From an uncultured Microbulbifer sp. (GTDB taxonomy: Bacteria; Pseudomonadota; Gammaproteobacteria; Pseudomonadales; Cellvibrionaceae): 33,568 nt of DNA. Each line of letters opens with the position of its first letter. The stretch's first letter is position 1. The notes under the pieces are model-generated. The model made no database searches. It was given only the letters and a program-made list of their open reading frames with translations, and was not told where the DNA came from. The DNA is taken from positions 1-33,568 of the forward strand of contig NZ_CAJXKH010000038.1 of the NCBI RefSeq assembly GCF_913055755.1, written 5' to 3'. The translations under genes and the position numbers were made by a program. Shown piece by piece: positions 1 to 8,424 of this stretch.

Positions 1-541
1 AGTCTGCGCCATCGATATTGGCGACAAAGTGTACGCTCAAGTCCGCCTTGTGCCACGGACGCAGAGCTTCACTCACCATGCGCGGGCCAAGGTCGGAACC
101 GCCGATGCCGATATTCACCACATGGCGGATGGGTTTGCCGGTATATCCGGTCCAGCGTCCGCTGTGGACTTCCCCGACAAATTTTTCCATCTGCGCACGG
201 CATTCCGCCACGGCCCGTTCGTGCTCTGTTTGGGGTTCCCCCTGGAAGCGCAGTGCGGTGTGGAGGGCGGGGCGGTGCTCGGTATTGTTGACACTGACAC
301 CGGAAACCAGATCGTTGATCGCCTGCTTCAGTTGGGCGGTTTCGGCATATTCCAGCAATTGGGAGAGGGTGTCTTCCCGCAACAGGTTTTTGCTGTAGTC
401 CAGGTAGATACCCGCGGCCGAAGCGCTGAACTGCTGTGCGCGATCCGGTGATTCTGTGAACAGTTCGCGCAGGGACCAATGGTGTTTTTGCTGATGCTGT
501 TGCAGCCGGGCGATTGCCGCTGAGAGGGGGAGTACGTCCAT
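1..541 (-). CDS. pgi: Glucose-6-phosphate isomerase, N-terminal part (cut by window edge)
   Basis: Interconverts glucose 6-phosphate and fructose 6-phosphate in cytosolic glycolysis and gluconeogenesis. Read on the minus strand from the ATG at 541-539, the frame is open to the window edge (180 codons). It begins MDVLPLSAAIARLQQHQQ and contains the family sugar-phosphate-binding signature VVNIGIGGSDLGPRMVSEAL at about residues 144-163, followed by VHFVANIDG. The C-terminal two thirds, with the catalytic Glu/His region, lies outside the window. The start is well fixed: the next codons upstream contain no ATG, GTG or TTG before a stop at about 568-566. No strong Shine-Dalgarno is visible. Identity rests on the signature and the residues around it. 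Confidence 0.93.
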   Translation of the reverse strand, partial: MDVLPLSAAIARLQQHQQKHHWSLRELFTESPDRAQQFSASAAGIYLDYSKNLLREDTLSQLLEYAETAQLKQAINDLVSGVSVNNTEHRPALHTALRFQGEPQTEHERAVAECRAQMEKFVGEVHSGRWTGYTGKPIRHVVNIGIGGSDLGPRMVSEALRPWHKADLSVHFVANIDGAD

Positions 542-777
542 GAAATTTGCAGCCGTGTGAGTTTGTTATAAATCTGGAAACTTCGAAAGACGTAAATATT
601 AGCGACAATCCGTGTCGGCGGCCAGCGACAGCGGTCATTCATGGGTGCACATGGGGTTGCAGGGTGCAATGTTTGGTATGTGGAGGCGAGCGAGGGAGAC
701 GTTGCTGATGAGGGGCAGCGGCGGGAGATGCCGTGGTTCAGGTAATCAGCCTGAAACGCCTGGCCAGTAGCCGGAAA

Positions 778-812
778 AACAAAATGCCGTCCCACTGAAG
801 AACGGCATTTTG
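778..812 (-). terminator. Intrinsic terminator of the small lipoprotein gene
   Basis: An 11-bp perfect stem (780-790 with 802-812) and an 11-nt loop are followed on the minus strand by a T-rich run across 775-783. It begins about 20 nt after the stop of the lipoprotein gene. The opposite strand also has T residues after the stem, but no + strand gene ends here. Confidence 0.8.
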
Positions 813-832
813 CATGTCCTGTAAGAATGTGG

Positions 833-1027
833 TTATTTGACCACCTTCATGCAGCGAACGCTGTCGGATGCCATCCAGCAATCCGCGTCCGCAGGACAGG
901 CCATTGAAGTCGGAATCTGTTCAGAGCCCGGAGGGCAGGCGGCCGGCATCGGAGCCGGTGCACAGCAACCTGCGAGGACCAGTGCACAAATAATTCCGGT
1001 TAAGTACTTTGCTGGAGTGAAATTCAT
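833..1027 (-). CDS. Small cysteine-rich lipoprotein of unknown function
   Basis: A 64-residue predicted lipoprotein. The N-terminus has a Lys at position 7, a short hydrophobic core and a clear lipobox (LVLAGC, with Cys21 as the lipidated residue), so the mature part would be about 44 residues, anchored in a membrane and facing the periplasm. The mature peptide contains four or five further cysteines, including C-x4-C type spacing (CPADADC), which could form disulfides. An AAGGAG-type ribosome binding site sits 7-8 nt before the ATG, and a strong terminator follows the stop, so this is a real monocistronic gene. I recognise no family. Proline, alanine and cysteine dominate the sequence. Confidence 0.7.
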   Translation of the reverse strand: MNFTPAKYLTGIICALVLAGCCAPAPMPAACPPGSEQIPTSMACPADADCWMASDSVRCMKVVK

Positions 1028-1469
1028 CCCCTAACTCCTTTCCGTTGATGTCAGTCAATAGCATAGACAATAAAACGTCACCTGTTTGGTGTGCTTTGTA
1101 AAAATATTTTCTACAAACATACCGCCCAATGGAGTGTAATAGGCACACGGTTAAAATAGCTGCCAAGGGTCAATTCAGGATAAAACGTCCGCCAGTTTGT
1201 CATGGCAAAATACCTTGTTTTAGAGGGTTTTACGCCAAATTTTCATTTTCGCTATTGCGCGGCGGACAACTATTTTTTTATGAAATAAGAAGAAAATATT
1301 TTTTTCGCGTGGGGAAAAATATTTCTGAAAATTCTGGCGCCAAAACCGGTGTGCAGTTGTGATTGCGATGACTCAGAATAGGTTGTCGGCAGGTGTGTGC
1401 GAGGCGGGCTGCGCCGGACTTTCGTGTGGAAAGCTCGGAAGCGGGCGGCGGTGATTGCCGCCCGAATTG
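1028..1469. other. Gene-free AT-rich intergenic stretch
   Basis: About 440 bp with no convincing gene. The part from about 1085 to 1345 is markedly AT-rich, with runs of A and T around 1260-1330, unlike the GC-rich surroundings. It should contain the promoter of the lipoprotein gene (minus strand), but I could not fix -35/-10 boxes. Small ORFs here lack a ribosome binding site and a recognisable sequence. Confidence 0.5.
1442..1464 (-). terminator. Hairpin just after the DUF3549 stop codon, probable terminator
   Basis: A perfect 8-bp GC-rich stem (1442-1449 with 1457-1464) with a 7-nt loop lies 5 nt beyond the stop codon of the DUF3549 gene. The T tract after it on the minus strand is poor, so termination may be weak or factor-assisted. 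Confidence 0.45.
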
Positions 1470-2567
1470 TCACTGTTCCCCGGGGTTGAGGAAGCTGCCA
1501 AAGGCGCGCGCAACGCTATCGGGGCGCTCCGGGTTGCGCAACAGGTCCAGCAGGATGCTGCGGATCTCTGGCAGGAACAGCAGGTCGGTGAGCAGCAGGT
1601 TAAAGGTTTCCTGGGGCTGGCTGCCGGCGAGGTTTTTCAGCCACAGGTCCGCCAGCTCCACATCCTGCAGATCATCGCAGCAGCGACTGGCAATGGCCGC
1701 GAGGATTTCGCCGCTGCTGCCGGTGTCCGACTCCAGCAACTGCAGTAGAAAATCCCGGCGCATACCGGTCGCCTGACTGTAGGAGATACCGCGCACCGCG
1801 GCGGTGAGCTGCGCCAGATCCGGTTCTTGCCCGTGCAACTGTTGCTGGGCCCGGGCACAGATGGCCTGGGTGAGTCGGTGGTCGATGGTTTCGCTTTCCA
1901 GGCACTGGCACAGGGTGTTGAACACCGGAGCCGCATACACCGGCATATGTCGCTCCAGTGCCGGCTGCACCTCCTGCCAGCGCACGCACAGATCCGCAAT
2001 CCCCTGCATCGCCAGTTGCTCCCAGGGCCGGGAGGCCGGGTCTGCTGCGTAAGCCCGTGCCGCCGCAAGGTGTTCTGACGCCGGCCGCTGCAGTATTTTC
2101 GCCGCTTTGGCGTGAAACACGGCGCGTCGCTCCGGCGGCGGGGTATAGGTGAGTTCGCTGCCCTCCAGGGCCTGTTGCAACTGTTTTGCCGGATCATGGC
2201 CATTGGTGGTACCGGCCTGCTGTGGGGTCAGGGCGGCGGTCACCTGGTGCAGGAAGCGATCGCGGATGGGGAGCAGCAGTTTGCCCTGTTCATCCAGCGG
2301 CAGGCGCAGGAACCACACTGCCGGCTCGCCCTGGCTCTTGTCGCTCGGCCACATCAACAGGCCACACCAGGCCTGGCGCAGATAGGGGTAGGGCCAGGGA
2401 GCGGTGCCGGCCTCGAACTTGTCGATGGCGCTGGCAGGCAGCGGCCGCACCCGGCGCCCCAGGTCGAACCAGCGCTGGTGGAAATCCGCGCTGGCGATCA
2501 GCTGGGAAATAGTGGTCGGGGTACCGGTGGCGGCAGTGGATTGGGAGCCGTTGTCAGAAGTGTTCAC
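1470..2567 (-). CDS. DUF3549 family protein
   Basis: A 365-residue soluble protein that I assign to the DUF3549 family of gammaproteobacteria from its N-terminal pattern: TISQLIASADFHQRWFDLGRRVRPL, then PWPYPYLRQAWCGLLMW. The family has no established function that I know of. The rest is largely alpha-helical in appearance, with many Leu/Ala and acidic residues and no signal peptide or membrane segment. The start is GTG at 2567-2565. The frame stays open upstream but has no ATG there, and the Shine-Dalgarno is poor. Just upstream is a triple 15-bp tandem repeat. It lies 171 bp downstream of nhaC on the same strand and may be cotranscribed, but I see no functional link. Confidence 0.75.
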   Translation of the reverse strand: MNTSDNGSQSTAATGTPTTISQLIASADFHQRWFDLGRRVRPLPASAIDKFEAGTAPWPYPYLRQAWCGLLMWPSDKSQGEPAVWFLRLPLDEQGKLLLPIRDRFLHQVTAALTPQQAGTTNGHDPAKQLQQALEGSELTYTPPPERRAVFHAKAAKILQRPASEHLAAARAYAADPASRPWEQLAMQGIADLCVRWQEVQPALERHMPVYAAPVFNTLCQCLESETIDHRLTQAICARAQQQLHGQEPDLAQLTAAVRGISYSQATGMRRDFLLQLLESDTGSSGEILAAIASRCCDDLQDVELADLWLKNLAGSQPQETFNLLLTDLLFLPEIRSILLDLLRNPERPDSVARAFGSFLNPGEQ

Positions 2568-2581
2568 GGTGTCGTTTTGGC

Positions 2582-2626
2582 GTTGTTGTTGAATGCGTTG
2601 TTGTTGAATGCATAGTTGTTGAATGC
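2582..2626. repeat. Triple 15-bp tandem repeat before the DUF3549 start
   Basis: Three head-to-tail 15-bp units: 2582-2596 and 2597-2611 are identical, and 2612-2626 differs at two positions. On the minus strand the unit reads as a CAACAAC-rich leader ending about 15 nt before the GTG start of the DUF3549 gene. One frame of this strand gives a 24-codon ORF of repeating MHSTT/THSTT units that overlaps the GTG. Confidence 0.85.
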
Positions 2627-2713
2627 ATTGTATGGGAAGGCCGGAAGAGAAACGGCGGCTGCACTTTCGATGGAATCAAAAAGCGCGGCCGCCGCCATAG
2701 CATTGATGCTGTA

Positions 2714-2727
2714 GCCGGAAATTTCCG
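2714..2727. repeat. 14-bp perfect palindrome after nhaC
   Basis: A perfect 14-bp palindrome (CCGGAAATTTCCGG) lies 12 nt past the nhaC stop codon on the minus strand. There is no T tract, so it is not a standard intrinsic terminator; it could be a weak RNA hairpin or a binding site. Confidence 0.5.
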
Positions 2728-2738
2728 GGCTCCGGGGA

Positions 2739-4250
2739 TTATTGGGCGCGAACTTCCTCGGCTACCGGCAGTTGCTCCTGTTTGCCCAGGGGCATCTGCT
2801 TGAAATGCAGCCAGCCATAGGCGATGGCCAGCAGCGGGCAGAGGATGTTGAACAGGGCATAGGGCGCATAGGTGAACGTGGCGATGCCCAGGGTCGCGCT
2901 CATGTAGGCGCCACAGGTGTTCCAGGGAATCAGCACCGAAGTGATGGTGCCGGAATCTTCCAGGGTGCGCGACAGGTTCAGGCCGTGCAGCCCCTTGTCG
3001 GCGAAGGCCTCGCGAAACATGCGCCCCGGAATGATGATGGCCATGTACTGGTCGCCGGCCGCGGCGTTCATGCCGAAGCAGGTCAGCACGGTGGTGGTGA
3101 TCAGGCCGCCCACGGTTCTGACGCCGGACAGCGCCCAGTTGACGATCCGCTCGAGAAAGCCCGCGCGCTCCATCACGCCGCCGAATGCCATGGCGGAAAT
3201 AATCAGCCAAATGGTGTTGAGCATGCTGCTCATACCGCCCTTGGACAGCAGGGAGGCCACCGCTTCGTTGCTGGAAGTGGACTTGTATCCGTCGAACAGG
3301 CTGTGCCAGGCGCCTTTCACCAGGCTCAGCGGGCCTTCACCGCCGGCCAGCTGGCGGGTGGCGTTGGGCTCGAAAATGACCGCGATCAGGCAGCCCACCA
3401 GTGCGCCGATAATCAGCGTCGGGTAGGCGGGGACCTTCTTCCACGCCATGGCCAGCAGCAGAGCCAGCGGCAGCAGGCTCATCAGGGAAATGCTGAACTC
3501 TTCCTGCAGGGCGCCCAGCAACTGCTGGATATCCGCCGCGGAAGCCTGGCCGGTTTGGCTGCTGAGGCCGATCACAGCAAAGATGATCAGCGCCAGGCCA
3601 AATGCGGGCATGGTGGTCCACAGCATATGGCGGATATGCAGGAACAGGTCGTTGGAGGTGACCGCTGCGGCCACGTTGGTGGTATCCGACAGGGGAGACA
3701 TCTTGTCGCCGAAGTAGGCGCCGGAGATCACCGCGCCGGCGGTAATGGCCGGATCCAGGCCGAGGGCGCCGGCGATCCCCATCAGCGCCACACCCAGGGT
3801 GCCGGCGGTGGTCCAGCTGGAGCCGATGCTGAGACCGACAATGGCACAGATCAGGCAGCTGGCGGCGTAGAACCACTGCGGCGACAGGATCTGTACCCCG
3901 TAGTAGATCATCGACGGCACGGTACCGGCGAGAATCCAGCTGCCGATCAGGGCACCCACCGCCAGCAGAATCAGGATGGCGCCGAACACCAGGCCGATGC
4001 CGTGCAGCATTCCTTCTTCCATTTCTTTCCAGGTAAACCCGTTTTTCATCCCCATCAGTGCGGCGACGCCGGCGCACAGCAGCAGGGCGATCTGATTGGG
4101 GCCGTAGGAAGAATCGGCACCGTAGAAAAATACCGACAGGGAGAGCAGTGCGATAAGGATCAGCAGGGGGATCAATGCGTCCAGCAGGGTGGGACTGCGG
4201 TGGTGGCTACTGCTACTACTGGTAGCGTCGCTGGAACTGGTCTGGCTCAA
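2739..4250 (-). CDS. nhaC: Na+/H+ antiporter, NhaC family
   Basis: An inner-membrane secondary transporter expected to expel Na+ in exchange for H+. The 503-residue protein has about 11-12 hydrophobic segments, starting with DALIPLLILIALLSLSVFFY near residue 24. NhaC-type blocks are present: GLSIGSSWTTAGTLGVALMG, then GDKMSPLSDTTNVAAAV, then TTTVLTCFGMNAAAGDQYM and ITSVLIPWNTCGAYMSATLG in the second half. The N-terminus is Ser/Thr/His-rich and probably cytosolic. Translation starts at TTG (4250-4248), preceded by AGGAG at about 8 nt; no ATG fits. It is divergent from the acyltransferase gene across about 400 bp. Substrate preference cannot be read from the sequence; some relatives exchange other ions or organic acids. 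Confidence 0.9.
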   Translation of the reverse strand: MSQTSSSDATSSSSSHHRSPTLLDALIPLLILIALLSLSVFFYGADSSYGPNQIALLLCAGVAALMGMKNGFTWKEMEEGMLHGIGLVFGAILILLAVGALIGSWILAGTVPSMIYYGVQILSPQWFYAASCLICAIVGLSIGSSWTTAGTLGVALMGIAGALGLDPAITAGAVISGAYFGDKMSPLSDTTNVAAAVTSNDLFLHIRHMLWTTMPAFGLALIIFAVIGLSSQTGQASAADIQQLLGALQEEFSISLMSLLPLALLLAMAWKKVPAYPTLIIGALVGCLIAVIFEPNATRQLAGGEGPLSLVKGAWHSLFDGYKSTSSNEAVASLLSKGGMSSMLNTIWLIISAMAFGGVMERAGFLERIVNWALSGVRTVGGLITTTVLTCFGMNAAAGDQYMAIIIPGRMFREAFADKGLHGLNLSRTLEDSGTITSVLIPWNTCGAYMSATLGIATFTYAPYALFNILCPLLAIAYGWLHFKQMPLGKQEQLPVAEEVRAQ

Positions 4251-4656
4251 GAGGGTCTCCTGATTGTCTGGCGCCCGGCTTGTGGCCGGGGCAGGGTCGG
4301 ATTGTTATCGTTTTCAGCGGTACTCGCGCATTCGCAGCCGCAGATGCCGGCGGGTTCCGGCAGCAAAGCGCACTATTCTCGGGGGACCCATGGCAGATGT
4401 CTATAGTGGTGGACTCACAGGCCGCTGCCGGCCATTCCCCGGGTAAAGGCGCAAGTTAGCTGGTCGTGTCTAACCGGTCGGTCCGCCGCAACGCTGGCAG
4501 TTCCCCCCTGCTTCCGGTATGTTCTGCGCCGGTTTCGCCCCGGCGACGTCGTGCGGGGCCACAATAAGAACGAGCCAGGGCGCGGTGCTCAGGGTCTGGT
4601 CGAACACGGCCGGGCCGGTGAGGCCGCGCGCCGCAGTAGGCAAAAAGCGAATTCCA
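4251..4656. other. Divergent intergenic region between nhaC and the acyltransferase gene
   Basis: About 400 bp with no convincing gene. Both divergent promoters must lie here, but no clear -35/-10 pair stands out on either strand. A hairpin-forming GC-rich segment occurs around 4270-4295. The + strand frame of the acyltransferase stays open through 4519-4656, but that part has no family-like sequence. Confidence 0.4.
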
Positions 4657-5832
4657 ATGAGTGCAAGTAATTTGGACCCCAGTCAGTTTGATGAAATCCG
4701 CCCCTATCGGGATGATGAAGCTCCCGAGGCGATGCGGCGCCTGATCAGCGACCCGGAGATGTCCCGGGTGGTGGCGCACTTCCTGTTGCCGGGGGCGGCA
4801 AGCAAGCTCGAGCGACCGCTGGCCTGGCTGGTGCGTCAGTTCCTGCGTTTTGAATTCCGCAAGGCGCACAATATCCGCGGCGTACAGGATGTAGTGGCCC
4901 GCTATCTGGAAAAAACGGTCAACCGCACCAGCTGCGGCCTGACCATCTCCGGGCTGGATACGCTGCCGAAAAACCGCGCCTGCCTGTTCGTGAGCAATCA
5001 CCGGGACATCGCCATGGACCCGGCGCTGGCAATCCTGGCAATGTACAAGGAAGGGCACGAAACCTCCCGCATCGCCATCGGCGACAACCTGCTGTCGAAG
5101 CAGTTCGCCAGCGACATCATGAAGCTGAACAAGTGTTTCGTGGTGAAGCGCAGCTCCGGCAGCCGCCGCGAAAAACTGCAGGCGGCGATGACCCTGTCCC
5201 GCTATATCCACCACTCCATCGTCAACGACAACGAACACGTGTGGATCGCCCAGCGTGCGGGCCGCGCGAAAGACGGCCGCGACCGCACCAATCCGGCGCT
5301 GGCGGCGATGTTCGCGATGGCGAAGCCGAAGGAGCAGCCGTTCGAGGAGTTCTGGCGCGAGCTGCATATCGTGCCGCTGTCGATTTCCTACGAGTGGGAC
5401 CCCTGCGACCGCAACAAGGCCCGCGAGCTGTACATTACCGAACACCGGGACGAGTACGAGAAAGAGGCCCACGAGGACCTGGCCAGCATCGGCAAGGGTG
5501 TTGTGGGCCAGAAGGGCCATGTGCACGCGGCTTTCGGCACTCCGATCGAGGGAAATTTTGCCGATGTGAGCGCGCTGGCGGACGAGATCGACCGCCAGGT
5601 GATCAGTAATTACGTACTGCACCCGACCAACCTGATCGCCTACGAAATGATTTACGGTGAAGCCCCGGCAGTGCCGGTGGGTTACCCGGGCAAACCCTGG
5701 AACCCTGCCGAGCACCAGGAAATCCGCGAGAAATTCGAAAAGCGCATGGCGGCCATGGATGAACGCTGGCGGGACAAGGCCATCCAGGGCTACGCCAACC
5801 CTGTGGTTTCGCGGTTGGCTTTCGAGCAGTAG
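4657..5832 (+). CDS. PlsC-like acyltransferase (1-acylglycerol-3-phosphate acyltransferase superfamily)
   Basis: A predicted lysophospholipid or glycerophospholipid acyltransferase of 391 residues. Its core has the superfamily motif I region (CLFVSNHRDIAMDPALA, His115) and, further on, EHVWIAQRAGRAKDGRDRTN, which stands where motif III (FPEGTRS-like) normally sits. Here the acid after the histidine is Asp121, giving HX5D rather than the usual HX4D; Asp117 is an alternative partner. A 90-residue N-terminal region precedes the domain, and there is no obvious signal peptide. The frame is open 46 codons further upstream, but the protein-like sequence starts at MSASNLDPSQFDEIRPY, so I place the start at 4657; the Shine-Dalgarno is weak. 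The substrate is unknown. The gene lies 82 bp before dinG on the same strand. Confidence 0.8.
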   Translation: MSASNLDPSQFDEIRPYRDDEAPEAMRRLISDPEMSRVVAHFLLPGAASKLERPLAWLVRQFLRFEFRKAHNIRGVQDVVARYLEKTVNRTSCGLTISGLDTLPKNRACLFVSNHRDIAMDPALAILAMYKEGHETSRIAIGDNLLSKQFASDIMKLNKCFVVKRSSGSRREKLQAAMTLSRYIHHSIVNDNEHVWIAQRAGRAKDGRDRTNPALAAMFAMAKPKEQPFEEFWRELHIVPLSISYEWDPCDRNKARELYITEHRDEYEKEAHEDLASIGKGVVGQKGHVHAAFGTPIEGNFADVSALADEIDRQVISNYVLHPTNLIAYEMIYGEAPAVPVGYPGKPWNPAEHQEIREKFEKRMAAMDERWRDKAIQGYANPVVSRLAFEQ

Positions 5833-5846
5833 GGGAGGGAATCGGA

Positions 5847-5876
5847 TTGGCTAAACCCTGATCGAGCGTGGATAAT
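5847..5876 (+). promoter_or_regulatory. Candidate sigma-70 promoter for dinG
   Basis: TTGGCT (5847-5852), an 18-bp spacer, then GATAAT (5871-5876), placing a start site near 5883, about 30 nt before the dinG GTG. I find no LexA box (CTGT-N8-ACAG) here, although dinG is SOS-controlled in E. coli. Confidence 0.5.
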
Positions 5877-5914
5877 GCCCCGCTGATTTAACCCTTCTGC
5901 AGATCCGGTTCCCA

Positions 5915-8050
5915 GTGCTCAGCGAAAAAGACAAAGAATCCATCCAGACCGCCTATCGCCAGTTTCTCAACGGCCGCGAGCTCAAGGCCCGTTACGGCCA
6001 GAAACTGATGATCGCGGCCATCGCCAGGAGCATCGGCGGTATCCAGCGCAACGGCGCCGGCGAGCGGGATCACGGCAAAACCGACGGCGAGCATGTCTGC
6101 GTGGTCGAGGCCGGCACCGGTACCGGCAAGACCGTCTCCTACCTGCTGGCGGCCATCCCCCTCGCCATCGCCCACGACAAAACCCTCGTGGTCTCCACCG
6201 CCACCGTCGCCCTGCAGGAACAGATCATCTACAAGGATCTGCCCGAGCTGATCCGCCACTCCGGGCTCAAGTTCGAAGTGTCCCTCGCCAAAGGTCGGGG
6301 CCGCTACCTGTGCCTGTCCAAGCTGGACCAGCTGCTCACCGAGCTCACCTCCAGCGGCGTGGGTGCCTCCATGGCCCTCTATGAAGACGAGAAGCCCCAG
6401 GTCGACGAGACCGGGGTCAAGCTGTACCGGGAAATGGCCGACCAGCTCGCCACCGGCAGCTGGGATGGCGACCGCGACAACTGGCCGGAAACCATCGACG
6501 GCAAAGACTGGAGCCTGATCACCACCGATCACCGCCAGTGCAGCGGCCGCCGCTGCCCCCACGTCTCCAGTTGCAGCTTCTTCCGCGCCCGTGAAAGCCT
6601 GGGCAAGAGCCGGGTGATCGTCGCCAACCACGACCTGTTGCTGGCGGACCTGGCGCTCGGCGGTGGCGCCATCCTGCCGCCGCCGGAAGAGAGCATTTAC
6701 GTACTGGACGAAGCGCATCACCTGCCGGACAAGGCGCTGAACCACTTCGCCCACCACAGCCGCGTCGGCGCCACCACCGGCTGGCTGGACCAGGCCAACA
6801 AGAACCTGGGCCAGCTGCTGAGCGAGATTGGCGACGGTGGCGAGCTGGAGCGCGCCGGGGAAGACCTGCCCGCGCTGTTTACCGCCGCCAAGCAGAAACT
6901 GGAGATGGCCTGGCCGCTACTGGAAGACCTGTGCGAGTTTGAAGACGAGCGCGGCAGAAGCCAGCGTCACCGCTTTGAAGGCGGGGTAGTGCCCGAGTCG
7001 CTGATGCAGCTGGCGGACCAGCTGCGGGAAGATTTCGACGAGATGGAGGCGCTGCTCGGCAAGATGGTGCAGTGTGCCCAGCGCATGCTGGAAGACGCCC
7101 ACAGCCCGGTGCCGGTAGTGGACCTGGAACGCTGGTATCCGGTCCTCGGCAGCTGGCACGGCCGCGCCGAGGGCAACCTGGAGCTCTGGGCAAACTATTC
7201 CCGCGCCGATGAGGGATCGGTCCCCCAGGCGCGCTGGGTGACCCTGGTGGACTGGGGCGGCTCGTTCGATTTCGAGGTCTGCAGTTCGCCGATTCTCGCC
7301 GGCAAGACCCTGGAGTACAGCCTGTGGCGGCGCTGCTACGGTGCCGTGCTGACCTCCGCCACGCTTACCGCGCTGGGGCGCTTCGACCGCCTGAAGATGC
7401 GCGCCGGCACCCCGGACAACGCCAGTTACGAGGTGGTGCCGAGCCCGTTCGATTTTTCCCGCGCGGAATTGCGGGTGCCGCGGGATGCGGTGGAAGCCAA
7501 TAACGCGGACCTGCACACGGATGCGGTGATCGAAGCGCTGCCGGCACTGCTGGACAGCCCCGGCGGGTCGCTGGTGCTGTTCGCTTCCCGCCGGCAGATG
7601 GAAACGGTGTACGAGTCGCTGCCCGGCACCTGGCGCAATCGCATCCTGATGCAGGGGCAGCAGTCCCGCCAGCAGCTGCTGGAGAGCCACAAGACCAGTG
7701 TCGATAGCGGCGGCCACAGCGTGCTGTTCGGCCTCGCCAGCTTTGCCGAGGGGCTGGACCTGCCCGGCGATTATTGTCGCCATGTGGTGATTGCCAAATT
7801 GCCGTTTGCGGTGCCGGACGACCCCATCGAGGCGGCGCTGGCGGAGTGGATCGAGGCCAAGGGCGGCAACGCGTTTATGCAGGTGACGGTGCCCGATGCG
7901 GCGCTGAAACTGGTGCAGGCCTGCGGGCGGTTGCTGCGCACCGAGTCCGATAGCGGCACCATCACACTGCTGGACCGGCGCATCGTCACCAAGCGCTACG
8001 GCCGCGCCATGCTGGATTCCCTGCCACCTTTTCGTCGCAATATTGAGTAA
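5915..8050 (+). CDS. dinG: ATP-dependent DNA helicase DinG
   Basis: A superfamily 2, XPD-like 5'-to-3' helicase with a 4Fe-4S cluster, which in E. coli unwinds R-loops and forked DNA. The 711-residue protein (E. coli 716) has Walker A GTGTGKT at residues 67-73 and a DEAHH box at 265-269. Cysteines at 133, 209, 214 and 220 match the E. coli cluster spacing (C-x4-C-x5-C after a more distant first Cys). SATLTALGRF is the motif III region, and the C-terminus carries motifs V and VI (LFGLASFAEGLDLPGD; QACGRLLRTESDSG). The start is GTG at 5915; the only nearby upstream ATG is out of frame. It is probably transcribed from the promoter just upstream and may run on into the YqcC-family gene. Confidence 0.95.
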   Translation: MLSEKDKESIQTAYRQFLNGRELKARYGQKLMIAAIARSIGGIQRNGAGERDHGKTDGEHVCVVEAGTGTGKTVSYLLAAIPLAIAHDKTLVVSTATVALQEQIIYKDLPELIRHSGLKFEVSLAKGRGRYLCLSKLDQLLTELTSSGVGASMALYEDEKPQVDETGVKLYREMADQLATGSWDGDRDNWPETIDGKDWSLITTDHRQCSGRRCPHVSSCSFFRARESLGKSRVIVANHDLLLADLALGGGAILPPPEESIYVLDEAHHLPDKALNHFAHHSRVGATTGWLDQANKNLGQLLSEIGDGGELERAGEDLPALFTAAKQKLEMAWPLLEDLCEFEDERGRSQRHRFEGGVVPESLMQLADQLREDFDEMEALLGKMVQCAQRMLEDAHSPVPVVDLERWYPVLGSWHGRAEGNLELWANYSRADEGSVPQARWVTLVDWGGSFDFEVCSSPILAGKTLEYSLWRRCYGAVLTSATLTALGRFDRLKMRAGTPDNASYEVVPSPFDFSRAELRVPRDAVEANNADLHTDAVIEALPALLDSPGGSLVLFASRRQMETVYESLPGTWRNRILMQGQQSRQQLLESHKTSVDSGGHSVLFGLASFAEGLDLPGDYCRHVVIAKLPFAVPDDPIEAALAEWIEAKGGNAFMQVTVPDAALKLVQACGRLLRTESDSGTITLLDRRIVTKRYGRAMLDSLPPFRRNIE

Positions 8051-8097
8051 GTGCCGACTTTGCACTGAAATGAATGGAACGGAACCAATTTTCCCTT

Positions 8098-8424
8098 ATG
8101 AAGTCGATTTATCCCGAAATAGCGACCATGATGCTGGAGCTGGAAGCCGAACTGCGCCGGCTGGACCTGTGGCAGGACCAGTTGCCCCCGGAAGAGGCCC
8201 TCGCCAGCACCCAGCCATTCTGTGTCGATACGCTGACCCTACCGCAGTGGCTGCAGTTCGTGTTTCTGCCGCGTATGCGCTATCTGCTGGAAGCCGAGCT
8301 GCCACTGCCCCAGAACTGTGGCATTGCGCCGATGGCGGAAGAGTTCTTCCGCGGCAGTGATATTGGCGTGGCAGACCTGATCGCCAAGCTGCAGGAAATC
8401 GATACGCGCCTGGGGCAGGGGTGA
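8098..8424 (+). CDS. YqcC family protein (DUF446)
   Basis: A small soluble protein of the YqcC/DUF446 family, whose function is not established. The diagnostic stretch is STQPFCVDTLTLPQWLQFVFLPRM, followed by LPLPQNCGIAPMAEEFF, which follows the E. coli YqcC pattern (STQPF-MDT-EWLQWV-IPRM). There are two in-frame ATGs, at 8074 and 8098. I chose 8098 because it gives 108 residues, close to the E. coli protein (109), and puts the amphipathic helix at the family's usual place. Using 8074 would add MERNQFSL. Neither has a strong Shine-Dalgarno. It lies about 50-90 nt after dinG and is probably in the same transcript. Confidence 0.85.
   Translation: MKSIYPEIATMMLELEAELRRLDLWQDQLPPEEALASTQPFCVDTLTLPQWLQFVFLPRMRYLLEAELPLPQNCGIAPMAEEFFRGSDIGVADLIAKLQEIDTRLGQG

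Noticed and set aside
18..451. Two overlapping + strand ORFs near the left edge
   Set aside because: Both are antisense to pgi, which is identified by its signature on the minus strand.
1129..1362. 77-codon ORF in the AT-rich spacer
   Set aside because: No ribosome binding site and no recognisable sequence; the composition follows the AT-rich DNA.
2742..4406. 554-codon ORF on the + strand opposite nhaC
   Set aside because: A shadow of nhaC: Gly/Gln/His/Asp-rich, with no hydrophobic or domain structure.
5833..5914. LexA (SOS) box before dinG
   Set aside because: No CTGT-N8-ACAG-like palindrome is present, although dinG is SOS-induced in E. coli.
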